Origin: Dendrobium chrysotoxum
Lineage: Eukaryota; Streptophyta; Magnoliopsida; Asparagales; Orchidaceae
Assembly: GCA_019925795.1 (NCBI GenBank)
Contig: CM034300.1
Span: 38,063,135-38,127,134, forward strand
Length of the DNA stretch: 64,000 nucleotides
Direction of reading: 5' to 3'
Under the pieces are notes generated by a model. The model made no database searches, was not told the origin of the DNA, and worked only from the letters and a program-made list of their open reading frames with translations. Every line of letters begins with the position of its first letter. The stretch's first letter is position 1. Positions 49,022 through 59,474 of this stretch are shown here, piece by piece. A program made the position numbers and the translations under genes.

Positions 49022-51654
49022 ACCTCATTTTAGGAGTGGTTGTTATATTTTAAGGGGTTGGTTGAGTGATTTGAATATTACTTTAACATTTTCTGGAATT
49101 TGAAATTAATTATTAAATTTTGGAATTTTTTGGATTATTTTAATCATTTAAGGAGTTAAAATTGACTTTTTTAATTAAGAGTTATTACTAGAATGTTAAT
49201 AATTTTATAAATTAATAGATCTTAATACGATCAGTTAGACTGTAAAGATGCTGGATTTGGATTTTTTTATATTTTATTATGAAGATTTTGACTTGATTTT
49301 GACTAAGGTTTGACCAAACTATTGAGTTTTTGACTTTGAGTGATTTTTGAAGGTTTGACATTTTTGATAAATATTAGACCTTCATATGAGTTGAATGACT
49401 TTGAGTTTGCTCAATTTGAAGTTTTCTTGAATTAGTTATGATTTTTTAAAGTTTTAAGTATTTTTTGAATTATTTAATTAGTTTAATTAAGGACATTTTA
49501 TTGATTTTGCTCCAAATGAACTCCCAACCCCTTAAAATCAACTCCAAAGGTCAGGAATGACCTAAGAAGAGATTCCGAAGTGTTTGGGAAAGTTTTGAAA
49601 TTTTTAATTAATTAAATTGATTAAATATTAAGTTTCAATTAAAGTTAAATTAAGCTTAATTTTAATGTCTAGTCAAGGGGCTTTTATTTTTTATTGATTA
49701 AGAATTTATTTTTGGTCAGTTAGAGGTCTTATTTGTAATTTTTGGGTTTAATTTTGATTTATTAAAAATTTTAGAAATTTTTAGGTTTAATTAATGGATT
49801 AATTAATTAAATATTCTAATTATCTCTAGAATCAGAGAAAATTTTCCTAGAGTTGTGTGTGTCAATAGGTTTGAATAGTTCAAATTTCACGTGAAGAGGA
49901 GGAGTATCCTAATTTCTAGAATTAATCTAAATTTTCTAGCCAAAAGTCCTTAATTATTATCCTTAATGATGTTACTAAGTTTGATGGGCTTAAATCAATA
50001 TTTTTACTAACCCTTAAGCTCAAGATATATAACATTCAGACACATAAGCACAATCAATCCTTAAATCTAAGAGAGCCATAGGACTAGGTGGTGTGTGCAC
50101 CTTAGATATGTAATAATTTATACTTAATTAATTATAATTAATAAATTGATTAGTGAATGATTAAGACATAACCATCCACTAATCCTCCCACATAATTTCT
50201 ATTCAAAAATACTTAATCTAGGTTTAGAATTCCATGGGATCTCTCAAATATTTAGAGATTTAAACATATATATAATTTTAAAATCATTTAAAAAAAATAT
50301 ATACATATATGTAAAACTATATATAAGCATACAAGTTTTAAAATAAAATAATTAAAAAATAATATTAAAATAATTTTCAAAGGACTTGAGAGATCCTTAG
50401 GTTTTCCAAAATTTATTTGAAAATAAACTTTCAATTTTCAAAATATTTAATATAATATTTAATTAAATATTAATTAAATATTAAAGTAATTAAATAAATA
50501 ATATTAATTAAAATAAATTAAGATTTTAATTTCTGAAATTAGCTTTAAATTGAAATACTTAATTTTTTAAAAATTTTAAGATGTTATTTATATTTTTCTG
50601 ATTTAAAATGAATTTCTTATGAATTTTTGAAGTTTTAAATTAATTAAAGGATTTAAATCAATTTAAAATTATTTAATTTTTAAAATAATCTTTAAATAAG
50701 ATTAAATTAATCCTTAAATATTTTTTAAAATTTTTTAAAATTATTTTAATTAATTTTATTAAATATTTTAGGGACTATTTAACATTTAAGTTTGATTTAG
50801 AATTATTTAAATATTTTAAAGTTATTTAAAATATATAATATATCTCAAATCAATTTTAATTTCAAATTAACATATTTTAAAGTAGTTATTTAATTATATA
50901 TAAAATTCTGTTAAACTTTTAATTTTGAAAATATTTAATGTTTGGTTGTTTAAATACAAATTAATTATTTAAATAAGTATATAATATATATTAATTAAAA
51001 CATATTAAATGGTTTGAATTAAAATTTAATTCTAAAATAACAAAAAAAACATAAATATTTATCTGAACATTTATAATTAATTTTAAAAAAAAATTTAAAG
51101 TTTTATAAAATATTTTAATCATTTTTAATTAAATTTTAGCTTAAAATAATTAAAATTTTAATATTTAAAATAATTCAAAATATATATTTAATATTTCAAA
51201 TTAATAATAATTTTAAATTATAGTATCATTTTTTTTTGAAAATATTAATATATAATATATATTTTTAGGATTTAAATTTAATTTTTAATAATTTTTTGAA
51301 AAGAATCTATGTTAAAAATGATTTAAATTTAAATATAAGTTTAAATCATTTTTAATGATTGGGCAGCACGGATAGCACGTGGCAGAACCGGATTCGTCTG
51401 ATTAAAATGTGGTGGCGGTGGGAATCATTGGACATGATTGCACAGCGGCAATGATTGCATAGCAGCATAATCATTCCCACCGATTGGGCGACGGTGTGGT
51501 CTCAAGCCGCGCGGCACTTAACCACATCAGTGCATGGTTGTGGCCGTCCGAACGTCTACGATTTGGAATCAACGGCTGAGATTCAGCCAGACAAAGATCT
51601 TTGCAGTGGATCAATCCATACAGTTGGAAATGACCGCGGAACGGCAAGATCTAC

Positions 51655-51678
51655 GCCGTTGATCCAAGGATCAACGGC
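51655..51678. promoter_or_regulatory. Perfect 24-bp palindrome upstream of a TATA box in copy B
   Basis: Arms GCCGTTGATCC and GGATCAACGGC around a 2-bp centre. A related ATCAACGGCTGAGAT lies at about 51566. A TATA-like AGTATATATTTTT follows at about 51719. The layout looks like a plant promoter reading to the right. Confidence 0.6.
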
Positions 51679-52484
51679 CCAGATTTTGCACAGTTACGGC
51701 TTGTTCGAACGGAACCCTAGTATATATTTTTGAGCTCATTCGAGCGATCCGGTTAACCAAATACAATGAAATTTTAAACCTAGAGAGACTAGGTGAACGA
51801 AAATCATGTGAAACGTTTGATATAGCTTAATACTTGCTTAAAAGAAAACTAATTAGCCTAGATATCCTAGACAAGGGTTTAAGTTTTACCTTGATTTAGT
51901 AGACGGATTAGACCATATAAGGTATCTTTGAAATTGTTGTCTATCCACATAAAATTCCCTAGAAGGCTCCTCAGCTTGATAACGCCTGGATCGAGGGCTT
52001 CGAGCTTGGGACAGATTTGAACTAGGTTTGCCGGGAAACTCACCGGTGGCAGCTTTGAATGGTGGTTTTTTTGGTCTGGAAGGGGGAGAAACATCTGGGG
52101 AGCTCAGATGTGCCAAGAGCTGGACCTGAGAGATCTAGAATATTGAGAGAGTGTACATGTTTAAATCCTTTCATTTTAGAATATTTTGCCCTATTCAACT
52201 CTATCCAGGTTGAATCAATGGCTGAGATCGACTGGAAAGGTTACTAAGATCAAGACACCTATCCCTGGGGTGGTTGGGAGCAGGAGAATCAAAGGACTGA
52301 AGGGCATCCTACATGGAAAGTCTCTTTTGTCCTATGTGGGCATGTGGGAGTGATATGGACCATTGGATGCTGATCCAAGGGCTTGGAAGGGTTCTAAGAA
52401 AGTTCTAGAGGTTGATTAAATGACATGGGTTAAAAGGATTTAAAATAAAATGCCAAGTCATCAAGGATTTAACCCATTTGATGG

Positions 52485-53315
52485 TCCCTTGACCATTTGT
52501 TGACTGGTTTGACCAGTCAACAGTCACATCTTGTTGAGGTGGCAAGGAGGGAGATCTAATGAACAAATTGAATGACTTGGAGGATTTGAAATGGGGTGGA
52601 GATGAACCAAGGGGCTATTTTGACCAACTTTGACCCATTTGGAAACTTGATTTGATTGTTTGACTGGTCAAAGTGCCACATTAGCTGACGTGGTGGCATG
52701 GGAAGTGTCTTAAGTGCTGGTTAGATGCATTGAAGGGAGTTTGATGGTTAGGAATTTGAGGTTTGAGTGAACACATGAAGGCTTGATGTGATTTAACTAA
52801 ATAGTATAAGGTTGACCAAGTCAACATCAGTTGGATTTGATTAGCCAAAGAATGGGACATATTTAGGCTATGGTTTGAAAATAATTTGGAGTTTGATATA
52901 AGTTAGATAGGTTAAATGGGTTAAGAGACCCATTTAAAGCCATAGGGGATAATTGGGTCAACTAGGTTGAATTGGTTAACCAGGTTAGACCTTGGTTTGC
53001 ACTCAATAAATTTGAAATAATATTTGGAGTCTGATAGAAGTGGTTTTAGAGTTTAAATGGGCCATTTAGGTCAAATGGGCCATTTAGGTCAAATGGGCGT
53101 ATTAGGCCCTTAAAGAGTCATTTGGGTCAACCCTGGTTGACTTGGTCAACCAGATTGACCCAGGGTCTAGTGGGTTTCAACAGATTTGATTTAACATTTG
53201 AAACTTGTTGGAAGTGGCTTCATTCAATTTGGAGCTCATTTGATCCAAAATGACTGTTTACACCCCAAAGGGGTATTTTAGTCATTTTGGCCCCTAGTAA
53301 ACTAGGGGTCAAAAT
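52485..53315. promoter_or_regulatory. TTGAC (W-box core) cluster in copy B
   Basis: About 18 TTGAC/GTCAA pentamers by eye in 0.83 kb, including inverted pairs such as GGTCAACCCTGGTTGAC at about 53127-53144. Same relative position as the cluster at 30301-31740 in copy A. Confidence 0.6.
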
Positions 53316-53869
53316 GAATCCAATAAAATATAGTTTATTTTTCAATGAGTCATAATCAAGGATTCGGAAGTGATTAGAAGGTTTGAAGAATGCTCCAAAG
53401 TCAGGATACACTGAGTGGTAGATCTAGTAGCATAGGCCATAAATATTTGAAGGTTTTACAGCCTTTGGAAATCAATTCAATATTTAGGGTTAGAGACCTC
53501 AGAATAAGCTCAAATTTGGAGGGTTGTCTCTAGAGACATGTCCCATCAGTATGTGACTGACAAACTCTAAATTAAAAGTCATTTAACTGGGTTTTGAAGT
53601 GTTTGAAAAATCTCTAAAAAAGGGTTTTAGGATAGGATCTTTTGGCCTTGAGATTTGGTCTGGATTTCTGGGTTTGCATTAGGTTTTGGGTTTTAATACT
53701 TGAGCTTAGGTTATCTAAATCATTTATGATCATTTAGGATGATCATAAGTGATAGGATAAGATTGAAGTTTGATAGAAAGCTTGATCAATTATTGAGGTT
53801 TGGATTAAGTTGAAGATTGATTGAAGGCCAAGATTTAAAAGTCTGTATTGATTAAGAGTTTGGATAGAT

Positions 53870-54350
53870 CTGGGGCCAGGATTGACTTGAATCTAGATTG
53901 ATTTAGAGCCTAGATAGATTTAGGATTTTGATATATCTATGATCTAGGTAGATTTAGGGTCTAGGTGGATCCTAGGGTATTGATTGATCTATGGTCTGAA
54001 ATAATCTAATATCTGAATTGATCATAGCGTCCAGATTGATCTAGAGTCTGGATAGATCCTAGGGTTTGAAATCTAGGGGAATCCTAGAGTCTAGAAGTAC
54101 TAGAGTCTTGGGGTCCTAAAAGAATCCTAGGGTCTAAATAGATCCTAAGGTATGGAGTCTAGGAAGAATCCTAGGGTCTAGAGTAGATCTTAGGGTCTGG
54201 AGTCTAGGAAGAATCCTAGGGTCTAGAGTAGATCTTAGGGTCTGGAGTCTAGGAGAATCCTAGAATTTATGGATTAGAGTAAAGGGGCTAGGATGATCTA
54301 AGATCAGAATTGATCCTAGGGTCTAGATTAATCTGAGATCTGGATTGGGT
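53870..54350. repeat. GATCCTAGGGTCTAGA minisatellite near the end of copy B
   Basis: Variable tandem units (gatcctagggtct, gaatcctagggtctagag, gatcttagggtctgg), with one block of about 50 bp duplicated near 54150-54245. The motif differs from that of copy A at the same position. Confidence 0.85.
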
Positions 54351-54355
54351 CCTAA

Positions 54356-54379
54356 TGACCTCATACAAAAATGAGGTCA
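54356..54379. other. Perfect terminal hairpin of copy B
   Basis: TGACCTCAT and ATGAGGTCA arms, loop ACAAAA, 3 bp before the CA end. On the minus strand the element would begin TGTTGACCTCAT, so the hairpin would be its first feature. Confidence 0.85.
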
Positions 54380-54382
54380 ACA

Positions 54383-56123
54383 ATAAGTCATATCTAAAAC
54401 TGTTAAAGTTGAACAAAATAAAGAATGAGATTGGAAAAGTAAAAAAAAAAAGACAAGGAGATAGTACCCATTAAATAAGATGTAAACACTAGTAAAATAA
54501 TTCCACACCACACTAATGAAGAGAGACCAAATCATCAAAAGGCAAGGAGCTTGAATGAAATATATGAGGTACCTTCAAATGTTGAAAACTTTACATTATT
54601 TTGTTTATTTATAGAGACTAAACATCTCTCATATTAAGATGCTTCAAGAGATGAACTATATCAACAAACCATGCATGAAGAGATCACATTGATCAAGAAG
54701 AATGAAACTTGGGAGTTTACTGATTTATCCCAAGGGAAGAGTTCTATTGGAGTCAAATAGGTCTACAAGATCAAAAGGGATATAAATGGAAGAGTGTCAA
54801 AGTACAAAGCCTAGTTGGTAGCCAAAGGCTATAAGCCAAAGTAAGGTATTGACTATGAAGAAGTATTTTCTTCGGTTGCTAGAATGGAAACTATGTGCAT
54901 GTTTGTTTCTTTGGTAGCTTAAAGAAGTTGGAACCTATATCAAATCGATGTTAAATTAGAATTCTTGAATGGCGAACTTGAAGAAAAACTGTACATGGAC
55001 TAGCACCAAGTTTTGTAAATGTGAAGAACAAAGATAAAGTGCTAAAATTGAAAAAGGCTCTTTGTAGCTTGAAGCAAGCTCCAAGAGCATGGACTAAAAG
55101 GATTGATAGATACCTACAGAAGAATGGATTTGAAAAATCCACATTTTAACATGCTATATATTTAAAGAAGTAAGGTGATGATCTAATATTTTTGTGTCTT
55201 TATATTGATGACTTGATTATCACAGGAAGTTGTGAAGACTTAATTATTAGTTTCAAAGAAAAGATGAAGCAAGTCTTTGATATGACTGATTGCGATCATA
55301 TGACCTTCTTTTTAAGGATTTAAACATTAAGAACAAAGGAAGGATTCTTTATTACTCAGGAATCATATGCTAAAGAAATCTTGAAGAAATTTGGGATGAA
55401 TGGATGCAATCCAATATCTACTCCTATGGAAGCTGGAGTAAGATTGTCAAGATATGATGATGGAAATCAAATTGATCTGACCTACTATAAGAGTCTCATT
55501 GGAAGCCTTAGATACTTAACATGCAGTCTTCCATATATACTAAATACAGTTGGAGTGGTAAGTAGGTATATGAAAACTCCAACAAAAAATCATTTGAATG
55601 TTGCTAAAAGAATCTTAAGGTATGTTAAAGGGAGTATTTCTTTTGGGCTACATTATAAGAACTGTGAAGATTTTTACTTAAGAGGATTCTCTAATAGTGA
55701 TTGGAGTAATGATGTTGATGAAAGAAAAAGCACAACTAGGTTCATCTACTATTTTGGCGATACACTTACATCGTTTAGTAAGAAGAAAAAAATAGTGACA
55801 CTTAGTACTTGTGAAGCCGAGTATATTATGAGTCAAGAGACTTATAAGATCTCTTATGATAGATGATGAAGAACCAATAGGAATATATGTAGACAATAGA
55901 TCAACAATAAAATTGGCAAAGAATCTAGTGCATCATGAGAGGACAAAATATATTGGCACCAAATTGCATTTCATTAGAGAGAAAGTAGCATATAAAGAGA
56001 TTGTTCTTAAACATGTAAGAACAAATGATCAAATTGCTGATATATTTACAAAACCTCTTAAGCATGATTTATTCTTGAAGATGAGAGAAAGACTTGGTAT
56101 GTTGAAGAAAGAAGAGCTAGGAT
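54383..56123 (+). pseudogene. copia pol, second part: RT and RNase H, broken
   Basis: Resumes with VISKTVKVEQNKE and continues into RT: MHEEITLIKKNETWEF at about 54660, then LYQIDVK, and YIDD in LYIDDLIITG at about 55201. 55381-55866 is open and covers the RT end and RNase H, with SDWSNDVDERKS and CEAEYI. A deletion or shift near 55830-55870 precedes 55856-56125, which reads IGIYVDNRSTIKLAKN and DIFTKPL, the conserved RNase H C-terminal end. There are many stops in the RT. Confidence 0.92.
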
Positions 56124-56136
56124 TAAGGGGGAGTTT
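56124..56136 (+). other. Polypurine tract of the copia element
   Basis: taagggggagttt abuts the 3' LTR start TGTTGGAAG at 56137. Confidence 0.88.
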
Positions 56137-56152
56137 TGTTGGAAGCTACACC

Positions 56153-57827
56153 TGTTATGATTTGTGTAAATCCGTTCGTTCAAAAAAATTCTGATACAAA
56201 TTATTTTTGATGATTACAAAAACTTTTTATTTGTTTTATTCTTCTCCTAACATATATTGGAGTTTCTTTTTGTGTGCACTAACATGTTCTTTCAGGATAT
56301 TCGCACTCTAGATTTCTGAAGACTTCAAGTTCATATGTTAATGTTTATTGTAAGTGAAGTCTGTATTTTTTATTTTCTTGAGTCTAAGAGAGTGTTATTG
56401 TAAGTTGGATAACTTTGCACACACACACACAATGGGGGAGTGAAAAACTTATTTTTTTTAACTGATCATATATTACGATAAATAATCGTACGGTATGATC
56501 TGTATATATGTCCTCCACAACGAACCTATCTGGCTTGAAAATTTTTTTTCTAAGTTCAGTTCGTATAGTATGAAATATGGTTCGTACAGAAGATTTTATG
56601 GTACGAAGGGATCTAAATTGGGTTCGTACTGGTTCGTACGGGACAAATTGTTCAGTTTTTAAACTATTTATATAGTACAAAATTGATTTCGTACATGATA
56701 TTTTGTGGTACGAAGGGCTCTGAATTGGGTTCGTACAGGTTCGTACGGGTTGAATTATTCAGTTTTTGAACTATTCGTATAGTACAAAATATAATTTATA
56801 TAGGAGGATTTGAGGTACGAACGGCCCTGACTTTAATTCATATGTGATTGTGCGGGATGAATCATTCAATGACTTGAACTATTTGTACAGTTTGAGATCG
56901 ATTGTACGGGATGATCAGGACGCGTGAAACTTGAAAAATTCAATTTTTGGACAGTTTTTCTTGTCTTTAGTATTTAAGGATCTTTAAACTGACTTGTATG
57001 AAGATGCTTCTACGAATTTCTTCTTGAGAGAGGAAGGGAGAGTGACAAGGGAGAGTGTTTGGGTGTGAGTTGAGTGAGATCCTTGGAGTAAAAATTGTGA
57101 GGGGATTCACAAAGTTATCCAAGAGTGGAAATTTCATTGTTTTGTACTTCAAGTCACTTCTCTATCTCCTTGAAGACTCTTGAGAGAAGATCTTTGAAGA
57201 AGGTCCGGTTCTCTGCTGTCACCAGGAGGGTGAGAAAGGACGACTGGTTCTCTGCCATCACCAGGAGGGTGAAAAAGGATGATCAGTTCTTTGTCGTCAC
57301 TTGGAGAGTGAAAAAGGATGACTAGTTCTCTACCATCACTAAGAGGGTGAAAAAGGATGATCGGTTCTCTGCCGTCACTAGGAGAGTGAAAAAGGATGAC
57401 GGTTCTCTGCCACACCGAGTTGGTGGAAGAGAGTTTGTAAAGGCTTCTCCTCCTTGCTGTGGGGGCAAAAGGAGAGTCACTTGAGTTTAGTGAAATACCT
57501 AGAGAAGGAGTCTCTAGGGAGTGGATGTAGGTCGTGTTTGACTGAACCACTATAAATTTTGGTGTTTTCTGTTCTTACTTTTTTTTTGCACTGTTATTTT
57601 TAAGCATTTTATATTTCTGTGGTTGAATTTCTGAGATTGAAAAAAGCTTTAAAAATTCACTTTATTCGTACTGTACGAAGGTAAATCGTACTGTATGATT
57701 TGTATAAGTTTTTAAATATAAGTTTTCCAAAATTCCAAGAGAAATTTTTAAAAGGACCAATTAACCCCCTCCTCTTGGTTAGCCTAGGGACATAAGTAAT
57801 AGGTCTAATAACCTATTCGGACTTTCA
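56153..57827 (+). mobile_element. Solo SIRE-like LTR
   Basis: 1,675 bp, TGTTATGATT...GGACTTTCA, with perfect 5-bp duplication ACACC at 56148-56152 and 57828-57832. It has the full SIRE-like LTR layout: CA-repeat (about 56418), palindrome array (about 56465-56920, pair 56465/56485), A/T box, 39-bp leader repeats and T-rich U5. It is a third subtype whose palindromes are of TTCGTAC type. A second palindrome pair sits in U5 at 57665/57685. No internal sequence remains, as expected after LTR-LTR recombination. Confidence 0.95.
57207..57400. repeat. 39-bp leader repeats of the solo LTR
   Basis: Five copies of a 39-bp unit beginning GGTTCTCTGCC and containing CACCAGGAGGGTGA. Because 39 is divisible by three, the minus strand reads an open 13-residue repeat (VILFHSPSDGRE...). 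Related units lie in every SIRE-like LTR here, for example 14300-14430. Confidence 0.88.
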
Positions 57828-58492
57828 ACACCTAGTTTCCTTGGTGATCATGACTCAAATTATATACATGATGAGAGCCTTATATTATCTTATATTCTAT
57901 ATTATTTACAGTTTATATTATGTTTTATTTTAGGTTTAAGAAGTATGTTGACTTTTCTAGTCAAAGTGGTAACATGACATCATTTGTGGCATTTGATGAT
58001 GAGAAGGCCATGGAGGAATTTGGCTATGGAAGGTTCAAGAAGAAGGAAGCTTCAAGCAAGCTGTAGAAGTCAAAGTGTTTATTTATATTCCAAGAATAGT
58101 AATGTGATTGTTCTTTCATATTCCAAAAATAGTTAATGTGAGTGTTCTTTCATATTCCAAGAATAGTTAATGTTAGTGTACTTTTATATTCCAAGAGGAG
58201 TTAATGTAATATATTTTTCTAGAAACCTTGGAGTAGTGTTTGGGAATAACTATAAAAGGAGGGGAAAAGAGGATGATGAAGGTGGGTGAAAAGAAAAGAA
58301 AAAGAGAGAGTGACAATGTGAAGAGTTATTAGTCGAGTTATCCATTTTACTAAAGAATTTATTCATATTGTATTATTGTATTCATCTTTGAAAATATATG
58401 TTGAAAGACTTCATCAATTTTTTGGCACCCATGAAAGTTTTGTTCTATCTACTGCATTTATCATCTAATTAATTGCTCTTTTCCCTCCAACA

Positions 58493-59459
58493 CTCTCTAG
58501 GCATTGAAATCCCTACTCAAGGACTACTTATCCTGGACACCCTCACCGAGCTTGTTAGTTTGGTGGAGAAGAATCTCAACATTCAAGCCATGCTTGATGA
58601 AGGACTTTGGGTTTTATATGAGGAAAGAAATGCGACTGATAAGGCGTTTTAGTTACATAAGGAGGTAGAAGATGGAAGAGCTCTATATTAACATGGTGGT
58701 GACTAATTAATTACATGGGGGGAGAGGGGGATGGGGGGGGGGGGGGTGCACTACATTGTAAAATACTTAATAAAGAAAGAAGTGATAGCTCTTGAGCTTA
58801 TATTAGACCTTGCGTGTAGAATTTTCTTTAGGAATGAGTAGGCTTATCCCTTCATGTAAAAGCGCATTATAATGTAATGTAAAAATAAATTCTTAGTAAT
58901 GAAAGTTTATAAATTATCTATATATTTCTTTGATGGAATTGTGATATTTTCTTACTTTTCTTTTCTTATCTTCTGGCTATGACTATGTCTCCTTGTGTGT
59001 TGGTGAATTGTTTTATTTTTCTTTGGCAATTTTTGATGATGGTGAATAAATGCCTTCAACTTCTTAGCTCTTTGTTGGGGTGAGCTAGAGAGAACTCTTC
59101 ATGTAGTGAGTTGGGATTGATTTTGATCAGTCAGGTGAGTAAATTGCAATTCTCATCCCTTGATGCAGCAAGTAGATGGTGATTTTTTATTGAGGTGAGA
59201 TAAGGATGACTATTCTATTATGAGGTTGGTCCAATATTTGATGCAGTTTATGATGGAGACCTCTTACGGATTTAAGAGAATATATATATATATATATATA
59301 TATCTTTCATAATGATGAAGATATGTGCTTAATTTGGGGCATTAATAGTAAATGTGATTGAAGTCTTGAAATTTCAGTCATTACTGTACTATAAATAACC
59401 CCTCTCCTAAAAAAGTTAGGCATTTGAAAACATCTCCCCTTTACCTCCTACTAACACGC
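58493..59459. other. Unassigned base-locus segment right of the copia element
   Basis: 58497-58652 is open on the plus strand (GIEIPTQGLLILDTLTELVS...) with no recognised domain. G-run at about 58732-58747. (TA)n at about 59281-59303. A TATA box TATAAATA at 59390-59397 is followed by CCCCTCTCC. No element ends were identified. Confidence 0.45.
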
Positions 59460-59474
59460 ATCCTTACATTTGAG

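Larger units (their letters stand above)
45955..54382. mobile_element. Giant non-coding repeat, copy B (uninterrupted, 8.4 kb)
   Basis: Starts TGTTTGATGG and ends GGTCAACA. The copia frame on both sides joins exactly at these ends (…KKK to VISKTV…). The presumed target duplication is poor (GAAAG / ATAAG). The 8,428 bp contain no coding domain, no second LTR, no primer-binding site and no polypurine tract that I can find. Features in order: a region matching 3550-5430, two tandem blocks with AGCCTCCTTAGGA (48764-49021), a very AT-rich core (about 49040-51340), a GC-richer patch with palindrome and TATA box (51355-51750), a TTGAC cluster, a minisatellite, and a terminal hairpin. It could be a giant solo LTR or a LARD-like element. 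Confidence 0.85.
32991..58492 (+). mobile_element. Ty1/copia element split by three later insertions
   Basis: Two LTRs (32991-33689; 56137-58492 with a solo LTR inside) with TGTTGGAAG...CCTCCAACA ends, a primer-binding site, gag, protease, integrase, RT, RNase H and polypurine tract in copia order. Net length is about 5.4 kb. Candidate target duplication CTCTT (32986-32990) / CTCTC (58493-58497), one mismatch. Insertions: SIRE-like element at 35902-45815, giant repeat copy B at 45955-54382, solo LTR at 56153-57827. The reading frame resumes across each, confirming a single original element. Confidence 0.93.
56137..58492 (+). repeat. 3' LTR of the copia element, split by a solo LTR
   Basis: First 16 bp at 56137-56152, remainder 57833-58492, matching the 5' LTR. 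A solo LTR and one duplicated ACACC lie between. Confidence 0.93.

Noticed and set aside
51455..51733. 92-codon open frame in copy B as a gene
   Set aside because: It coincides with the palindrome/TATA patch, is not open in copy A, and has no domain.
45955..54382. Giant repeat as a Helitron because of its terminal hairpin
   Set aside because: Ends are TG...CA, not TC...CTRR, the hairpin is 3 bp from the end rather than about 10, and the insertion site is not between A and T.
57149..57550. 133-codon minus-strand repeat protein in the solo LTR
   Set aside because: Explained by the 39-bp leader repeat, whose period is a multiple of three.
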